Positions 25,303 through 33,781 of a DNA stretch of 64,000 bases are shown one piece after another. The notes under the pieces were generated by a model. That model had not been told where the DNA came from, searched no databases, and was given only the letters and a program-made list of their open reading frames with translations. The DNA is taken from the NCBI RefSeq assembly GCF_016908465.1, contig NZ_JAFBDY010000001.1, positions 711,380 through 775,379 on the forward strand, in the 5' to 3' direction. A program made the position numbers and the translations under genes. Origin of the DNA: Lysinibacillus composti (GTDB lineage: Bacteria; Bacillota; Bacilli; Bacillales_A; Planococcaceae). Each line of letters starts with the position of its first letter. Positions within the stretch are counted from its first letter, which is position 1.

Positions 25303-26034
25303 ATGCTACATTATACAAGAAAAGGGAATGGTCAAACGTTAGTGTTGGTGCACGGATTTTTAGGTGCCAAGGAAATTTTTAATGAGGTAATCGAAGAATT
25401 GACCGCTCAATTTGATGTCATTGCAGTCGACTTGCCAGGTCACGGACAAAGTCAGCTCGAAAAAGACAGTTATTCGGTATATGATTATGCGAAAGCTGTA
25501 ACGAAAGTATTAGAGCATGAAGGAGTAAAAGAAGCAATATGGCTTGGGCATTCAATGGGTGGCTATATAACATTAGCCGCTCTTGAAAAGAAGATGTTCC
25601 CAATCAAAAAAGTGATACTAGCTTATTCTTCTGATTTGGCGGATAGTGATGAACAAAAAGAGAAGCGAACAAAACAACAACAACAAATACCGGAAATCGG
25701 GGTAAATGGGTTCGTTGATGAAATCATTGAAGCCTTTTTCGGACAAAATGCCACAAAAGAGATGGTAGATATTGCACGAAGAATCGGATATCGTGCAACT
25801 GAAAAGGGACTCATTGCCGCACTCGATACCATGAAAACTAGACCAAACCAACATCAACTTGTTGAACAGACAAACACAGCCATTCTAGTTCTTGAAGGGG
25901 CAGAAGATAAAATAGTAAAACCTATTATAGTTCAGAACCCTACAGTCAATAAAATCGTTACAAGCACTGGCCACTTTGGTATGTTAGAAGATCCACAAAG
26001 TTTCATTAAGGCAGTGCAAGAATTTATAGATTAA
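25303..26034 (+). CDS. Alpha/beta-fold hydrolase
   Basis: A 243-residue hydrolase with oxyanion-type LVHGFLGAKE, nucleophile elbow GHSMGGY (Ser about residue 84), acid EGAEDKIV (about 203) and catalytic histidine in TGHFGMLE (about 225). Related to MenH/haloperoxidase-like esterases, but no menaquinone genes are nearby, so the substrate is open. Start follows AAAGGGGAAGG. Confidence 0.88.
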   Translation: MLHYTRKGNGQTLVLVHGFLGAKEIFNEVIEELTAQFDVIAVDLPGHGQSQLEKDSYSVYDYAKAVTKVLEHEGVKEAIWLGHSMGGYITLAALEKKMFPIKKVILAYSSDLADSDEQKEKRTKQQQQIPEIGVNGFVDEIIEAFFGQNATKEMVDIARRIGYRATEKGLIAALDTMKTRPNQHQLVEQTNTAILVLEGAEDKIVKPIIVQNPTVNKIVTSTGHFGMLEDPQSFIKAVQEFID

Positions 26035-26040
26035 AGAAAA

Positions 26041-26116
26041 GAGGTTGGGACATGACCCAACTTAAAAGTGAAGAGCCATGAAAAATGTACGTTCGGTATA
26101 ATTTTCATGGCTTTTA
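26041..26116 (+). terminator. Terminator after the hydrolase gene, with a short repeat-end relic
   Basis: GAGCCATGAAAAATGTAC pairs with GTATAATTTTCATGGC (26075-26111), followed by TTTTAT. Just before it, GAGGTTGGGACATGACCCAAC resembles the left end of the 380-bp repeat at 1799 and 58193 (GAGGCTGGGACATAA) but the rest of that element is absent. Confidence 0.75.
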
Positions 26117-26129
26117 TGATTGATTCAAG

Positions 26130-26279
26130 TCAATGACCGTTATTCTCTGCAACTGCAGATGCTTTCCGTGAGGCCACAAGTCTTCTCGCTTCGCTTCGAA
26201 CATCTTGAAGTTTTTCATAATAAAGCTTCTTTGTATCAATCTTTAAAAAATAATCTCCAGTATAATCTCTTAACCGTGT
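26130..26279 (-). other. Open coding-like frame after ykuK without a normal start
   Basis: A 49-codon open frame overlaps the end of ykuK in another frame and ends at 26130. Its product looks protein-like and helical (KIDTKKLYYEKLQDVRSEAR, then RLVASRKASAVAENNGH). It holds no ATG or TTG; the only GTG is 15 codons from the end. In Bacillus subtilis a small gene, ykzF, follows ykuK, so this may be a relic, an ATT-started gene or a recoded extension. Confidence 0.35.
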
Positions 26280-26812
26280 TTAGTAAACCGATTAGCGTAG
26301 CTACTTGCAACAAACGAATCAGGTTTAATTTTCGCCTTTAAACCGAGCGAGTTCATACGTGATATCATTTCCTGGACAAAAATGCGGGTTTTATTCTTTT
26401 TACCAGAGCCAATGTCAATATGGCCTTCAACTGCAAAGTTCGCCCCCTTATAAATGTTCGGCAAAATTATATTAATCAATTGCTCTCGTTTCTCATCTGT
26501 AAACAATGAAACAATTTCTTCAGTTAACGTAGTTTCATACGAGATCCGCTCATGTAAATTCGTCATCCTTCTCGGAATGACAACTCTTCGAAAGCAAGCC
26601 CAAACTCCTTTACGTTCCTGCTGAATGACAATGCCTGTGATAAATATCGTTTCTCTACTATAAACTTGGGAATCTGTACCAAACATTAATTTAAAACTTC
26701 CGGTGGGGTCCTTCATAATAAACTGCTTAATATTCTGAAATACTTCATCAAACGACATATTTTTGTGACTTAAATTCTGAAAGGTATCTGTAAAATCAAA
26801 ACCGTTATTCAT
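26270..26812 (-). CDS. YkuK/DUF458 family, RNase H-like protein
   Basis: A 180-residue protein of the YkuK family, which has an RNase H-like fold. Acidic residues at expected spacing include FGTDSQVY (about 48), SYETTLTEEIV (about 95) and VEGHIDIGSGKKNKTR (about 134). Start at 26812 with AAAGGTGG upstream; a GTG three codons earlier overlaps that site. Biological role unknown; a regulator or nuclease role has been guessed for the family from fold alone. Confidence 0.85.
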   Translation of the reverse strand: MNNGFDFTDTFQNLSHKNMSFDEVFQNIKQFIMKDPTGSFKLMFGTDSQVYSRETIFITGIVIQQERKGVWACFRRVVIPRRMTNLHERISYETTLTEEIVSLFTDEKREQLINIILPNIYKGANFAVEGHIDIGSGKKNKTRIFVQEMISRMNSLGLKAKIKPDSFVASSYANRFTKHG

Positions 26813-27010
26813 AAATTCCACCTTTCTTTTATAAGTGGATGATTTATTACAGTTTATTCAAGCACTGGACCGGATACCCAAACATTTTGAGGAGATTTCT
26901 GAAAATTTTCTACTGTTACTACGGAAAAGCTTGATATAACCGAACCGATTGTCCAAAATGAATAGAACCTTATTTTCGAATAATATAGTGGTTGTCTATC
27001 CTTAGGATAC

Positions 27011-27313
27011 TAAGACCGATTAGTAGTCAGCCAACTGAAAAAAGGTCTTCATACCACTGATGAAGACCGATTTAGTAATGAGCTAAATGGAAATAGGTCT
27101 TCATGTGCTGGATGAAGACTGAATATGTAGTGATCAGAATGAAAAAAGGTTTTCATAACCCGGATGAAGACCGATTAAGTAGTGAGCCAAATGGAAAAAG
27201 GTCTTCATGTGCTGGATGAAGACCAATTAAGTAGTGAGCCAATTGAAAAAGGGTCTTCATGTGCTGGATGAAGACCGAATATGTAGTGATCCGAATGAAA
27301 AAAGTCTTCATCC
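27011..27313. repeat. Tandem 52-bp hairpin repeat, about six units
   Basis: The sequence GGTCTTCAT recurs at 27044, 27096, 27148, 27200, 27252 and (as GTCTTCAT) 27304, an exact 52-bp period. Each unit contains the hairpin GGTCTTCAT-N7-ATGAAGACC and a 27-nt spacer (AGTAGTGAGCCAAATGGAAA). Both stem and spacer are conserved, unlike CRISPR. A degenerate three-unit relative lies at 38650-38770. The flanking 26822-27010 holds no gene I can see. Confidence 0.85.
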
Positions 27314-27373
27314 TAAGATTCTTACTTAATCATTGTAAGCCTTTCAATTCATCCTATAAAACCCTCCAAAATT

Positions 27374-27401
27374 AAAAAAAGATCTCTTCGAAAGAGATCT
27401 T
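27374..27401 (-). terminator. Terminator of the small minus-strand gene
   Basis: AAGATCTCTTTCGAAGAGATCTT is a near-perfect hairpin on the minus strand followed by seven T residues, starting one base after the stop codon of the 55-residue protein gene. Confidence 0.85.
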
Positions 27402-27569
27402 CTAGAGGAAGTGGGATAAAAAAGGAATGATATGAAACGTGTTTTCTTTCCAATCATTCATTCGCATATTTGGATCTTCCAACTCAAAAGTTTGTTCTTC
27501 AGAGACTTCCTCTCGATTGGTCAATCGCTTATTTTCATTTTCTACATCTTGCTTCTCACTTTCTTCCAA
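27402..27569 (-). CDS. Small acidic protein, 55 residues
   Basis: Starts at TTG with AAGGAG ten bases upstream and ends right at a strong terminator, which supports it as a true transcript end. The protein is acidic and polar (EESEKQDVENENKRLTNREE) then VSEEQTFELEDPNMRMNDW, ending IIPFLSHFL. The segment REEVSEEQTFE resembles REEISQEQNFE of the small protein at 18088-18228. No known family recognised. Confidence 0.6.
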   Translation of the reverse strand: MEESEKQDVENENKRLTNREEVSEEQTFELEDPNMRMNDWKENTFHIIPFLSHFL

Positions 27570-27834
27570 GTATCATCAACTCCTTACTATTATTCTGTTC
27601 AATATCTTGAATCTAATGTGTTTATTTTCAGAGTGATGTTAAGTAAATGCCTATTAGTACTTCAACTTTGATAAAATTGTCGTATTTTTAAAGTTTATTA
27701 GGCGTTTTGGTTGATAACAATTCATCACAACTCCACCAATTTGTTCATCTTTTCTATTGAAGAAAGGATTTACCTTTTTCCTGCAGAATAAAACCAGAAG
27801 TTTGAAAATTCTGTCATCGATGGAGGCGAAAGGT

Positions 27835-29292
27835 ATGAAGAAAAATCTGATGAACGTCTTTTTTGCGTGGGTGTTGGTTTTAAGTCTATTTGGATTTAAC
27901 CACATCGCACAAGCACAAGAAACGGACACGATCACGTTAAGCGATTCCATTTCCACAATCGTTCAAGATAAGCTAACTGGAGCGGACGTAAGTATTACAG
28001 TGCGAGACCCGATTACGGGGGAAGTGGTTTATGATTACAATGGAGGAGCGCCAATCAAACCTGCATCCAATATGAAACTGTTAACGACCTCAGCAGCATT
28101 AGAGATGCTTGGACAGGATTACCGTTTTAGAACAAGCCTTTATACGACGGGGAAACTTTCGAATGGAGTGTTAAAAGGGGATGTATATTTACAAGGGCAA
28201 GGAGATCCGACTCTATCTATTGAAGATTTACAACAATTTGCAGCCAAGTTAAAGGCGAAAGGAATCAACAAAATCGACGGTCGAATTGTTGGCGACGATC
28301 AGTGGTTTGACCAGGACCTATTAACTCCTGGAATTTGGGCCGATGATGAATCTTATTATTATGCTGCGCCGATTTCAGCTTTAACAACCTCTCCAAACGC
28401 AGACTATGATTCGGGTACATTAATTGTTGATGTAAATGCAACTGAAATGGGAGAAAAACCTACCTTTAACGTAACTCCACATATTGGTGATTTAGAGGTA
28501 ATCAATGAAGCAGTGACAGTCGAAAAGGGGCAAAGCGATACCATAACAATTGAACGAACATATCAAACGAACCAGGTAGTTATTAGTGGAAATATTCCTG
28601 TTGGAGGAACAAAAAGAGAGTGGGTCACTGTAAAACATCCAACTACCCATACATTAACAATGTTCCAGTCTGTACTTACTGAAGCTGGAATCAAGGTAAC
28701 AAAGGATAAAGTGTTCCAAGCTGCTACACCAAATAGCGCCCAACTGATTACATCAAAGGAATCGATGACACTAGAAGAACTGCTTATTCCATATATGAAG
28801 TTAAGTAATAATGGGCATGCGGACATTTTAGTGAAAACACTTGGAAAAGAGTTCAAACACCATGGTAGTACGAATGCTGGGTTAAAAGTATTGAAAGAAT
28901 ATGGAGAGTCAATTGGCTTAAATATGGCAGATTGGCAATTTGAAGACGGTTCTGGAATGTCCCATGATAACAGCGTACCAAGTCTTGTAGTAAGTGAGTT
29001 GTTACTTAAAGTACAAGATGAACCTTGGTTTGATGAATTCTTTACGAGCCTTCCAGTAGCTGCAAATGGTGAGCGAATGGTAGGGGGAACGTTAAGAAAT
29101 CGTTTAAATGACCCACTAACTGCTGGTAAAGTACATGCAAAAACCGGTTCTTTAACAGGAGTTAGTACATTAAGTGGCTATGTCCAAGCAAGTAGTGGAC
29201 AATGGTACATTTTCAGTGTATTGGTCCAAAATAAATTAGGGGCGGTTACCGCAATCGATGAAATTGTAAAATCCATAGCAACAGAATTGTAG
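27835..29292 (+). CDS. dacC: D-alanyl-D-alanine carboxypeptidase/endopeptidase, S13 family
   Basis: A 485-residue low-molecular-mass penicillin-binding protein of class C. Signal peptide residues 1-26 (VLVLSLFGFNHIAQAQ). Active-site motifs are S-x-x-K in KPASNMKLLTTSAAL (about 73), S-x-N in KLSNNGHADIL (about 323) and K-T-G in HAKTGSLTGVS (about 440). It trims peptidoglycan side chains outside the membrane. The start at 27835 follows GGAGGCGAAAGGT. The gene name is by family resemblance to Bacillus PBP4a. Confidence 0.92.
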   Translation: MKKNLMNVFFAWVLVLSLFGFNHIAQAQETDTITLSDSISTIVQDKLTGADVSITVRDPITGEVVYDYNGGAPIKPASNMKLLTTSAALEMLGQDYRFRTSLYTTGKLSNGVLKGDVYLQGQGDPTLSIEDLQQFAAKLKAKGINKIDGRIVGDDQWFDQDLLTPGIWADDESYYYAAPISALTTSPNADYDSGTLIVDVNATEMGEKPTFNVTPHIGDLEVINEAVTVEKGQSDTITIERTYQTNQVVISGNIPVGGTKREWVTVKHPTTHTLTMFQSVLTEAGIKVTKDKVFQAATPNSAQLITSKESMTLEELLIPYMKLSNNGHADILVKTLGKEFKHHGSTNAGLKVLKEYGESIGLNMADWQFEDGSGMSHDNSVPSLVVSELLLKVQDEPWFDEFFTSLPVAANGERMVGGTLRNRLNDPLTAGKVHAKTGSLTGVSTLSGYVQASSGQWYIFSVLVQNKLGAVTAIDEIVKSIATEL

Positions 29293-29308
29293 AACGATAA
29301 TTAGTTGA

Positions 29309-29347
29309 AGATCTCGTCAATCACGAATTGGTTGACGAGATCTTTTT
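29309..29347 (+). terminator. Terminator after dacC
   Basis: AAGATCTCGTCAA pairs perfectly with TTGACGAGATCTT, followed by TTTT. Confidence 0.85.
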
Positions 29348-29390
29348 TAAAATAATGAATAGAACAGCGTAACAATACTCCGATCATACT

Positions 29391-29876
29391 CTACCGCCAA
29401 CGCAATGAAATAATTAAGCCGCAACAATTTGAATTCGCTTCTTTTGGTGTGAATTCTAATCGTAAGCCATCAGGATTGTAAGTAACTTTTACTTCAGATT
29501 TAACGTCAATTGAACTAATTAAACGGTCGACTTCACGCTTATCAGAACGTTGAGCTTCACTCATAATTTGCTCACCAAATTCTTTTGATGAAGCTAATTA
29601 ATTTAGTACTTTGCTGGCATCTTCCATAAGTTTTTTCGTATGATTTGCGGATTCATACAAAAGATCAGGATCAACAGGCGGATATTGATATTCATTTGCC
29701 GGTTGATTTGTTGGTTGATTCGACCGTTGAACAATAGGTTGGTCCATTTGATGATTTCTCTGATAATTCTCTTGATACAAAAGGCTAGGATTCACAAAGT
29801 GCATCTGAGCGACAGGGTAATGATTTGTATATACATAAGGGAGCTGAGGGAAAATAGGGTGAAATAAGTAATACAA
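29391..29876 (-). pseudogene. Unknown gene interrupted by an in-frame TAA
   Basis: From ATG 29876 (AGGAGG upstream) a 92-residue frame ends KLMEDASKVLN at a TAA (29598-29600). The same frame continues past it for 68 more codons (LASSKEFGEQIMSEAQRSDK through CCGLIISLRWR) to a TAG at 29391. The two halves read as one 161-residue protein with a Tyr/Gln/Asn/Pro-rich N-terminus (NQPTNQPANEYQYPPVDPDL). A single change such as AAA to TAA would explain it. The downstream part could restart at ATG 29561, but without a clear ribosome binding site. Spore-surface character is a guess from composition. Confidence 0.65.
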
Positions 29877-30079
29877 TAGGTGTCCTCCTCGAAAAAGTCA
29901 TACTATTCCTAGATGTATGTAAGTGGCTTGAACTATAAATAGGTAGATGTCATGTTATTTTCGTCATTTCCAAAAATGGAACAACTTCATAGTGGTAACT
30001 AATTTTCACGGATTGTCTAGTCTTTATGAAACCTAATTGGACATATATACGTATATGTAAGAAACTGGGGGTGCGAGGC

Positions 30080-30784
30080 ATGAATCGATATTCGATAAAT
30101 GAATTTATTAAAAATACTGAGCAAGTGGATAAAGGGGAAGGTTTTTTTGAATTAGAAACTCCGCGTTTACTCGAAGTGAATTTGAATGGTCTCGTTTGGG
30201 CGAAGGCGGGCTCAATGGTGGCTTATCACGGGAAAATCAAGTTTGAGCGTGAAGGTATTTTAGAACACGGTCTTGGTACAATGTTCAAAAAGGCTTTGAC
30301 TGGTGAAGGTGCTTCCCTTATGAAAGCTAATGGAGATGGCAAATTATATCTAGCGGACAGTGGTAAAAAAATCATTATTCTCCATTTAGAGAACGAAGCC
30401 ATTTTTGTTAATGGGAATGACCTACTTGCCTTCGAACCATCAATCAACCACAAAATCAAAATGATGAAAAAAGTTGCAGGAATGATGGCAGGCGGTTTAT
30501 TTAATATTCGATGTGAGGGAACGGGTTTAATTGCCATTACCTCTCATTATGAACCACTTACATTACGTGTAACACCTGGTAAACCGATCATTACCGATCC
30601 TAATGCAACTGTTGCATGGTCTGGAAATCTTCAACCTGAATTCCAAACAGATATCACGCTTAAAACATTCCTAGGAAGAGGTAGTGGTGAATCCATTCAA
30701 ATGAGATTTGAAGGTGATGGCTTTGTTATCGTCCAACCATTTGAAGAGACTTACTATAAGCAAGCACAAAGTTATGGTGGATAA
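30080..30784 (+). CDS. AIM24 family protein
   Basis: A 234-residue protein of the AIM24/TTHA family of beta-solenoid-like proteins (in yeast a mitochondrial inner membrane factor). Typical stretches: LEVNLNGLVWAKAGSMVAY, IRCEGTGLIAITSHYEPLTL, TDPNATVAWSGNLQPEF and EGDGFVIVQPFEE at the end. Start at 30080 after GCGAGGC, chosen over an upstream ATG without a ribosome binding site. Function in bacteria is unknown. Confidence 0.85.
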   Translation: MNRYSINEFIKNTEQVDKGEGFFELETPRLLEVNLNGLVWAKAGSMVAYHGKIKFEREGILEHGLGTMFKKALTGEGASLMKANGDGKLYLADSGKKIIILHLENEAIFVNGNDLLAFEPSINHKIKMMKKVAGMMAGGLFNIRCEGTGLIAITSHYEPLTLRVTPGKPIITDPNATVAWSGNLQPEFQTDITLKTFLGRGSGESIQMRFEGDGFVIVQPFEETYYKQAQSYGG

Positions 30785-30884
30785 TTAAGGCTGACTCGAG
30801 TTGTATAACTAATGTCTTCAAAACTAATAAATAATCCAATTTTACCAGTAAAAATTTTTGACTTTTTTCTTTGAAGGTGCTTAC

Positions 30885-30913
30885 TTGCACATCGAATTAC
30901 AATCATATAATAT
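30885..30913 (+). promoter_or_regulatory. Promoter of the candidate structured RNA
   Basis: TTGCAC (30885-30890), a 17-bp spacer and TAATAT (30908-30913) form a good sigma-A promoter. The predicted start near 30920 coincides with the first base of the closing stem of the RNA below. Confidence 0.55.
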
Positions 30914-30919
30914 AACATT

Positions 30920-31172
30920 AAAGCTGCGTTGTTCGTATCATATTAAGTTTTAACCTTTAACTGTAAACAGGGAGTTTTATATTGAAGATGGAATGGCGAG
31001 CGTCACACTGCGGTGAATGATGATATACAGGATATCTTTTGCGAACACCCACTTTGAGGAGTGGTGGTTTAAAACTTTCTATAATTACTACGGCAAGGCG
31101 GCTTTGCCATACATAATGTATAGCAAGGCTTAGAAGGCACTCTTACAAGAAATTGTACGAGTGCCTTTCTTT
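30920..31172 (+). ncRNA. Candidate structured RNA of about 250 nt, class unknown
   Basis: This interval is free of credible coding frames and more G/C-rich than nearby spacers. Long-range pairings visible by eye are AAGTTTTAACC (30945-30955) with GGTTTAAAACTT (31066-31077, one bulge), a closing stem AAGC and TTGTT (30921-30933) with AGCAA and GCTT (31122-31131), and TGTTCG (30930-30935) with CGAACA (31042-31047), which would form a pseudoknot. Local hairpins: ACCCACT/AGTGGTGGT, GATAT/ATATC, GGCAA/TTGCC. It ends in a strong terminator (31134-31172). I could not match it to 6S, tmRNA, RNase P, SRP or a named riboswitch. Confidence 0.6.
31134..31172 (+). terminator. Terminator of the candidate structured RNA
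   Basis: AAGGCACTC pairs with GAGTGCCTT (inner ACAAGAAATTGT can extend it) and is followed by TCTTT. About 100 bp of spacer separate it from the next gene. Confidence 0.8.
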
Positions 31173-31270
31173 ATGCTTTAGAAGTTGAATGGAATTTTAT
31201 AGTAATAACCTTGAGTACAAGATATAATGGTGGAAATTGGACATTAAATTTGTTTTAAGGGGGATTTGAT

Positions 31271-31998
31271 ATCGTAATTAACAAGGTATTAAAAGTCAAT
31301 TTATTACTTTTAATTATATGTTCATTTTTAATCGGTTGCTCTCACAATGAACACGATTTGGAGAAAGTGAAAGGTGTTAATGTAACCTATAGTGAGTTAT
31401 TTAAAACCTTTGATGGGCTTGATGAAAGAAGTAATATTACATACTATAAGCCTTTACCTATGAAGAAATAGAATCCACTTTCCCTATACAAGTTCAGAAG
31501 GATATAAATATACTAAGATCCGATCCGTTGCCCTTCGAAGTTGATGAGGAAAAAGCATATCTTGTAACATTTGAAGATGAAGAGGGAGAAGTGAAGAATC
31601 AAGTACAGCTAAGCTATCTCAGCAAGTCCGAATATGATAAAGTAGATAATTTTTTTATCATCTCAGTAACAGAAGTTAATGAAAATCCACTTGAAGGATA
31701 TATTCTTTCGGATGAATATGATACAGTTGGCAACAAATTAAAAAAAGAGATGTTAACAGAAGATTTACCTATTTTCCAACAGGTAATTACTACTAATAGT
31801 GCTTTGTTGTATAGATATTATGAATATGATGAGGCCAAGGATCAAGTAGGAGTTGTTGGAACGTCTGCAAATGAGATTTATTCTTATTATAACGGATATG
31901 TCTATCACATCGGTTACAATATTGATAGGAAGAAAAATACAGATAAAGTACAAGAAGAAATGCTTAAAATAACCCGTGATTACATATTAGGTAACTAA
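31271..31998 (+). pseudogene. Lipoprotein gene with frameshift and lost start codon
   Basis: After AAGGGGG the expected start codon reads ATC (31271). The frame encodes a lipoprotein signal (VNLLLLIICSFLIGC, lipobox LIGC) and continues to a TAG at 31469. From about 31450 the next frame takes over smoothly (AFTYEEIESTFPIQVQKDIN) and runs to 31998, ending ITRDYILGN. The whole would be about 240 residues. One frameshift near 31446-31452 plus the start change indicate an inactive gene; the 156-codon frame from TTG 31528 is its remnant. No family recognised. Confidence 0.65.
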
Positions 31999-32067
31999 TT
32001 GTAATGGTACTATTTAATCCAAGCCAAAACTGACACAACAATCTATTTTGACATTCTTTATTTTATT

Positions 32068-32104
32068 AAAAAAAGCGATCTTGTGTTGACAGAAGGATCG
32101 CTTT
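32068..32104 (-). terminator. Terminator of the LysR-family gene
   Basis: On the minus strand AAAGCGATCC pairs with GATCGCTTT and is followed by TTTT; the stem begins at the LysR stop codon. Confidence 0.8.
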
Positions 32105-33017
32105 AATTTGGTTTTGAATTCTCCAATGCTGTTTTTAAAAAATCAAGATAGATCAGAAGCTCTTCTGGCAAAAATACATCCTTACGTTTGACAAAACCAA
32201 CTTGAATTAGTTGGTTCTCCTCTAATGGTATCGAGATAATATTGGGATTCATATAATTATTCACGATGCAACCTGTTCCTAGATTATAGCCATTTGTATT
32301 TGATAGAAGGTTATTCATAGTCCCTCGATCTGTCACATAGACTAGCTTCTCTATATTATTAACATTGAGTGATTCTTCTGCAAAATGCAAAAGCGTATCA
32401 TCCTGCTGATAGCTCAAGTAAGGATAATCTCTTAATTTAGCGATGGTTATAGACTGTTCATGAGCTAAAGGATGCTCTTTACGTAAAAAGACGTGCTGCT
32501 TTAAAGTGGCAAGAGGCGTGAAAATTAAAGATTTCGAGGTGAAATGACGCTCGAAATATTGTTTATTTAAATTGGTTAAAGTCAAAATTCCAAGAATACT
32601 TTTGCTTGTGTACACATCATCAATTACTTCAGTCGACTTGCCTTCACAAATTGCCAGTTCATATTTTCGCTCATTAAAATAATCCATTAAATTTACAACA
32701 GCCTCAATTGCAAATCCATAATGTTGTGAAGAAATGGAAAACTTGGTTAGGCCTGTTTTCTTCTCTTTATCAAAATGATGAATGACAGACTCCATTTGCT
32801 CCAGAAGCATCTTCGCGTAAAACAATAATTCGGTGCCTTCTTTTGTAAAAACGACCCCTTTGTTCGTGCGATCTAAAATTGTAATCCCTAACTCCGCCTC
32901 CAAATCACGGATTGCTTTACTGATACTAGGTTGTGTTACGTAAAGTGCTGCTGCCGCTTTACTAATTGAATTATGTTTAGCGATCTCTACTAGATAGCGA
33001 AATTGCTGAAGCGTCAT
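32103..33017 (-). CDS. LysR-family transcriptional regulator
   Basis: A 304-residue LysR protein with the N-terminal winged HTH (LVEIAKHNSISKAAAALYVT then QPSISKAIRDLEAELG) and a periplasmic-binding-like effector domain. It resembles CysL/CynR-type activators. It is divergent from a GNAT gene and a perfect inverted repeat at 33054-33080 lies between them. Start has AGGGATGGTGAGG upstream. Confidence 0.92.
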   Translation of the reverse strand: MTLQQFRYLVEIAKHNSISKAAAALYVTQPSISKAIRDLEAELGITILDRTNKGVVFTKEGTELLFYAKMLLEQMESVIHHFDKEKKTGLTKFSISSQHYGFAIEAVVNLMDYFNERKYELAICEGKSTEVIDDVYTSKSILGILTLTNLNKQYFERHFTSKSLIFTPLATLKQHVFLRKEHPLAHEQSITIAKLRDYPYLSYQQDDTLLHFAEESLNVNNIEKLVYVTDRGTMNNLLSNTNGYNLGTGCIVNNYMNPNIISIPLEENQLIQVGFVKRKDVFLPEELLIYLDFLKTALENSKPN

Positions 33018-33053
33018 GTCCTCACCATCCCTTATTTAGTCGGGCTTTTTCAT

Positions 33054-33080
33054 CTTGCTATAACTTTAGTCTATAGCAAG
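33054..33080. promoter_or_regulatory. Candidate LysR operator
   Basis: CTTGCTATA-N9-TATAGCAAG has perfect 9-bp arms and contains the T-N11-A form of LysR sites. It is 37 bp upstream of the LysR start and 92 bp before the GNAT start. Confidence 0.65.
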
Positions 33081-33172
33081 CGGTTAAAAAATTCAATTTT
33101 ACCTTTTCTATGAAGCGTTTTAATATTAAATAGATAAATTAAAACTATACCAAAGAAAGGGAGAAAAATACC

Positions 33173-33685
33173 ATGATTAGAGAAGCAACTCCAAAAGACT
33201 TATCCGACATTTTAGAAATCTACAATGATGCTATTCTCCATACAACTGCAGTATACACGTACAAACCCCAAACACTTGAAAGTAGACAAATTTGGTATGA
33301 GCAAAAGAAAGAGGAAGGATATCCGATCTTAGTATTTGAGTTAGATGAGAAAGTGGTCGGATTTGCAACGTTTGGCCCTTTTAGAGCTTGGCCAGCCTAT
33401 AAATATTCAATTGAACATTCTATTTACGTAAATAAGAATTATAGAAAAAAAGGGATAGGGACTGCTTTACTAAAAGAATTAATTTCTATTGCTAGGGAAA
33501 GAGAATACATGACTTTAATTGCCGGGATTGATGCTCAAAATGAAAAAAGCATTTATATGCATAAAAACTTTGGCTTTGTATATTCAGGGACTATTAAAAA
33601 AGCAGGTTTTAAATTCAATCGTTGGCTTGACTTAGCTTTTTACCAATTAGAATTGAACGGACCTAAACAACCTGTTGAAGAGTAA
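33173..33685 (+). CDS. GNAT N-acetyltransferase, phosphinothricin-acetyltransferase-like
   Basis: A 170-residue acetyltransferase. The acetyl-CoA loop YRKKGIGTALLKELI (about 88-102) and the following IAGIDAQNEKSIYMHKNFGF are typical of the Pat/YwnH group, which acetylates amino groups of phosphinothricin, methionine sulfoximine or related amino-acid analogs. Start follows AAAGGGAG. Probably controlled by the divergent LysR protein. Confidence 0.88.
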   Translation: MIREATPKDLSDILEIYNDAILHTTAVYTYKPQTLESRQIWYEQKKEEGYPILVFELDEKVVGFATFGPFRAWPAYKYSIEHSIYVNKNYRKKGIGTALLKELISIAREREYMTLIAGIDAQNEKSIYMHKNFGFVYSGTIKKAGFKFNRWLDLAFYQLELNGPKQPVEE

Positions 33686-33724
33686 ACCATCCATTTTTAT
33701 TCTAAAAAATATAACAGTGAAGAA

Positions 33725-33772
33725 AAAGAGGGGAACCAGAAGTTTTAAAACGACTTTTGGTTCCCCTCTTCT
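33725..33772. terminator. Bidirectional terminator between GNAT and the ECF gene
   Basis: AGAGGGGAACCAGAAGT pairs with ACTTTTGGTTCCCCTCT. T residues follow on the plus strand and AAAAA precedes, so both convergent genes can use it. Confidence 0.85.
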
Positions 33773-33781
33773 TCATTTATA

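Noticed and set aside
27011..27313. CRISPR-like regular spacing
   Set aside because: Both the hairpin and the intervening 27 nt are conserved between units, so there are no unique spacers, and no cas gene is nearby.
30920..31172. Identification as 6S RNA, tmRNA, SRP RNA or RNase P RNA
   Set aside because: None of the diagnostic sequences of these RNAs could be recognised; only the rod-like closing stem recalls 6S RNA.
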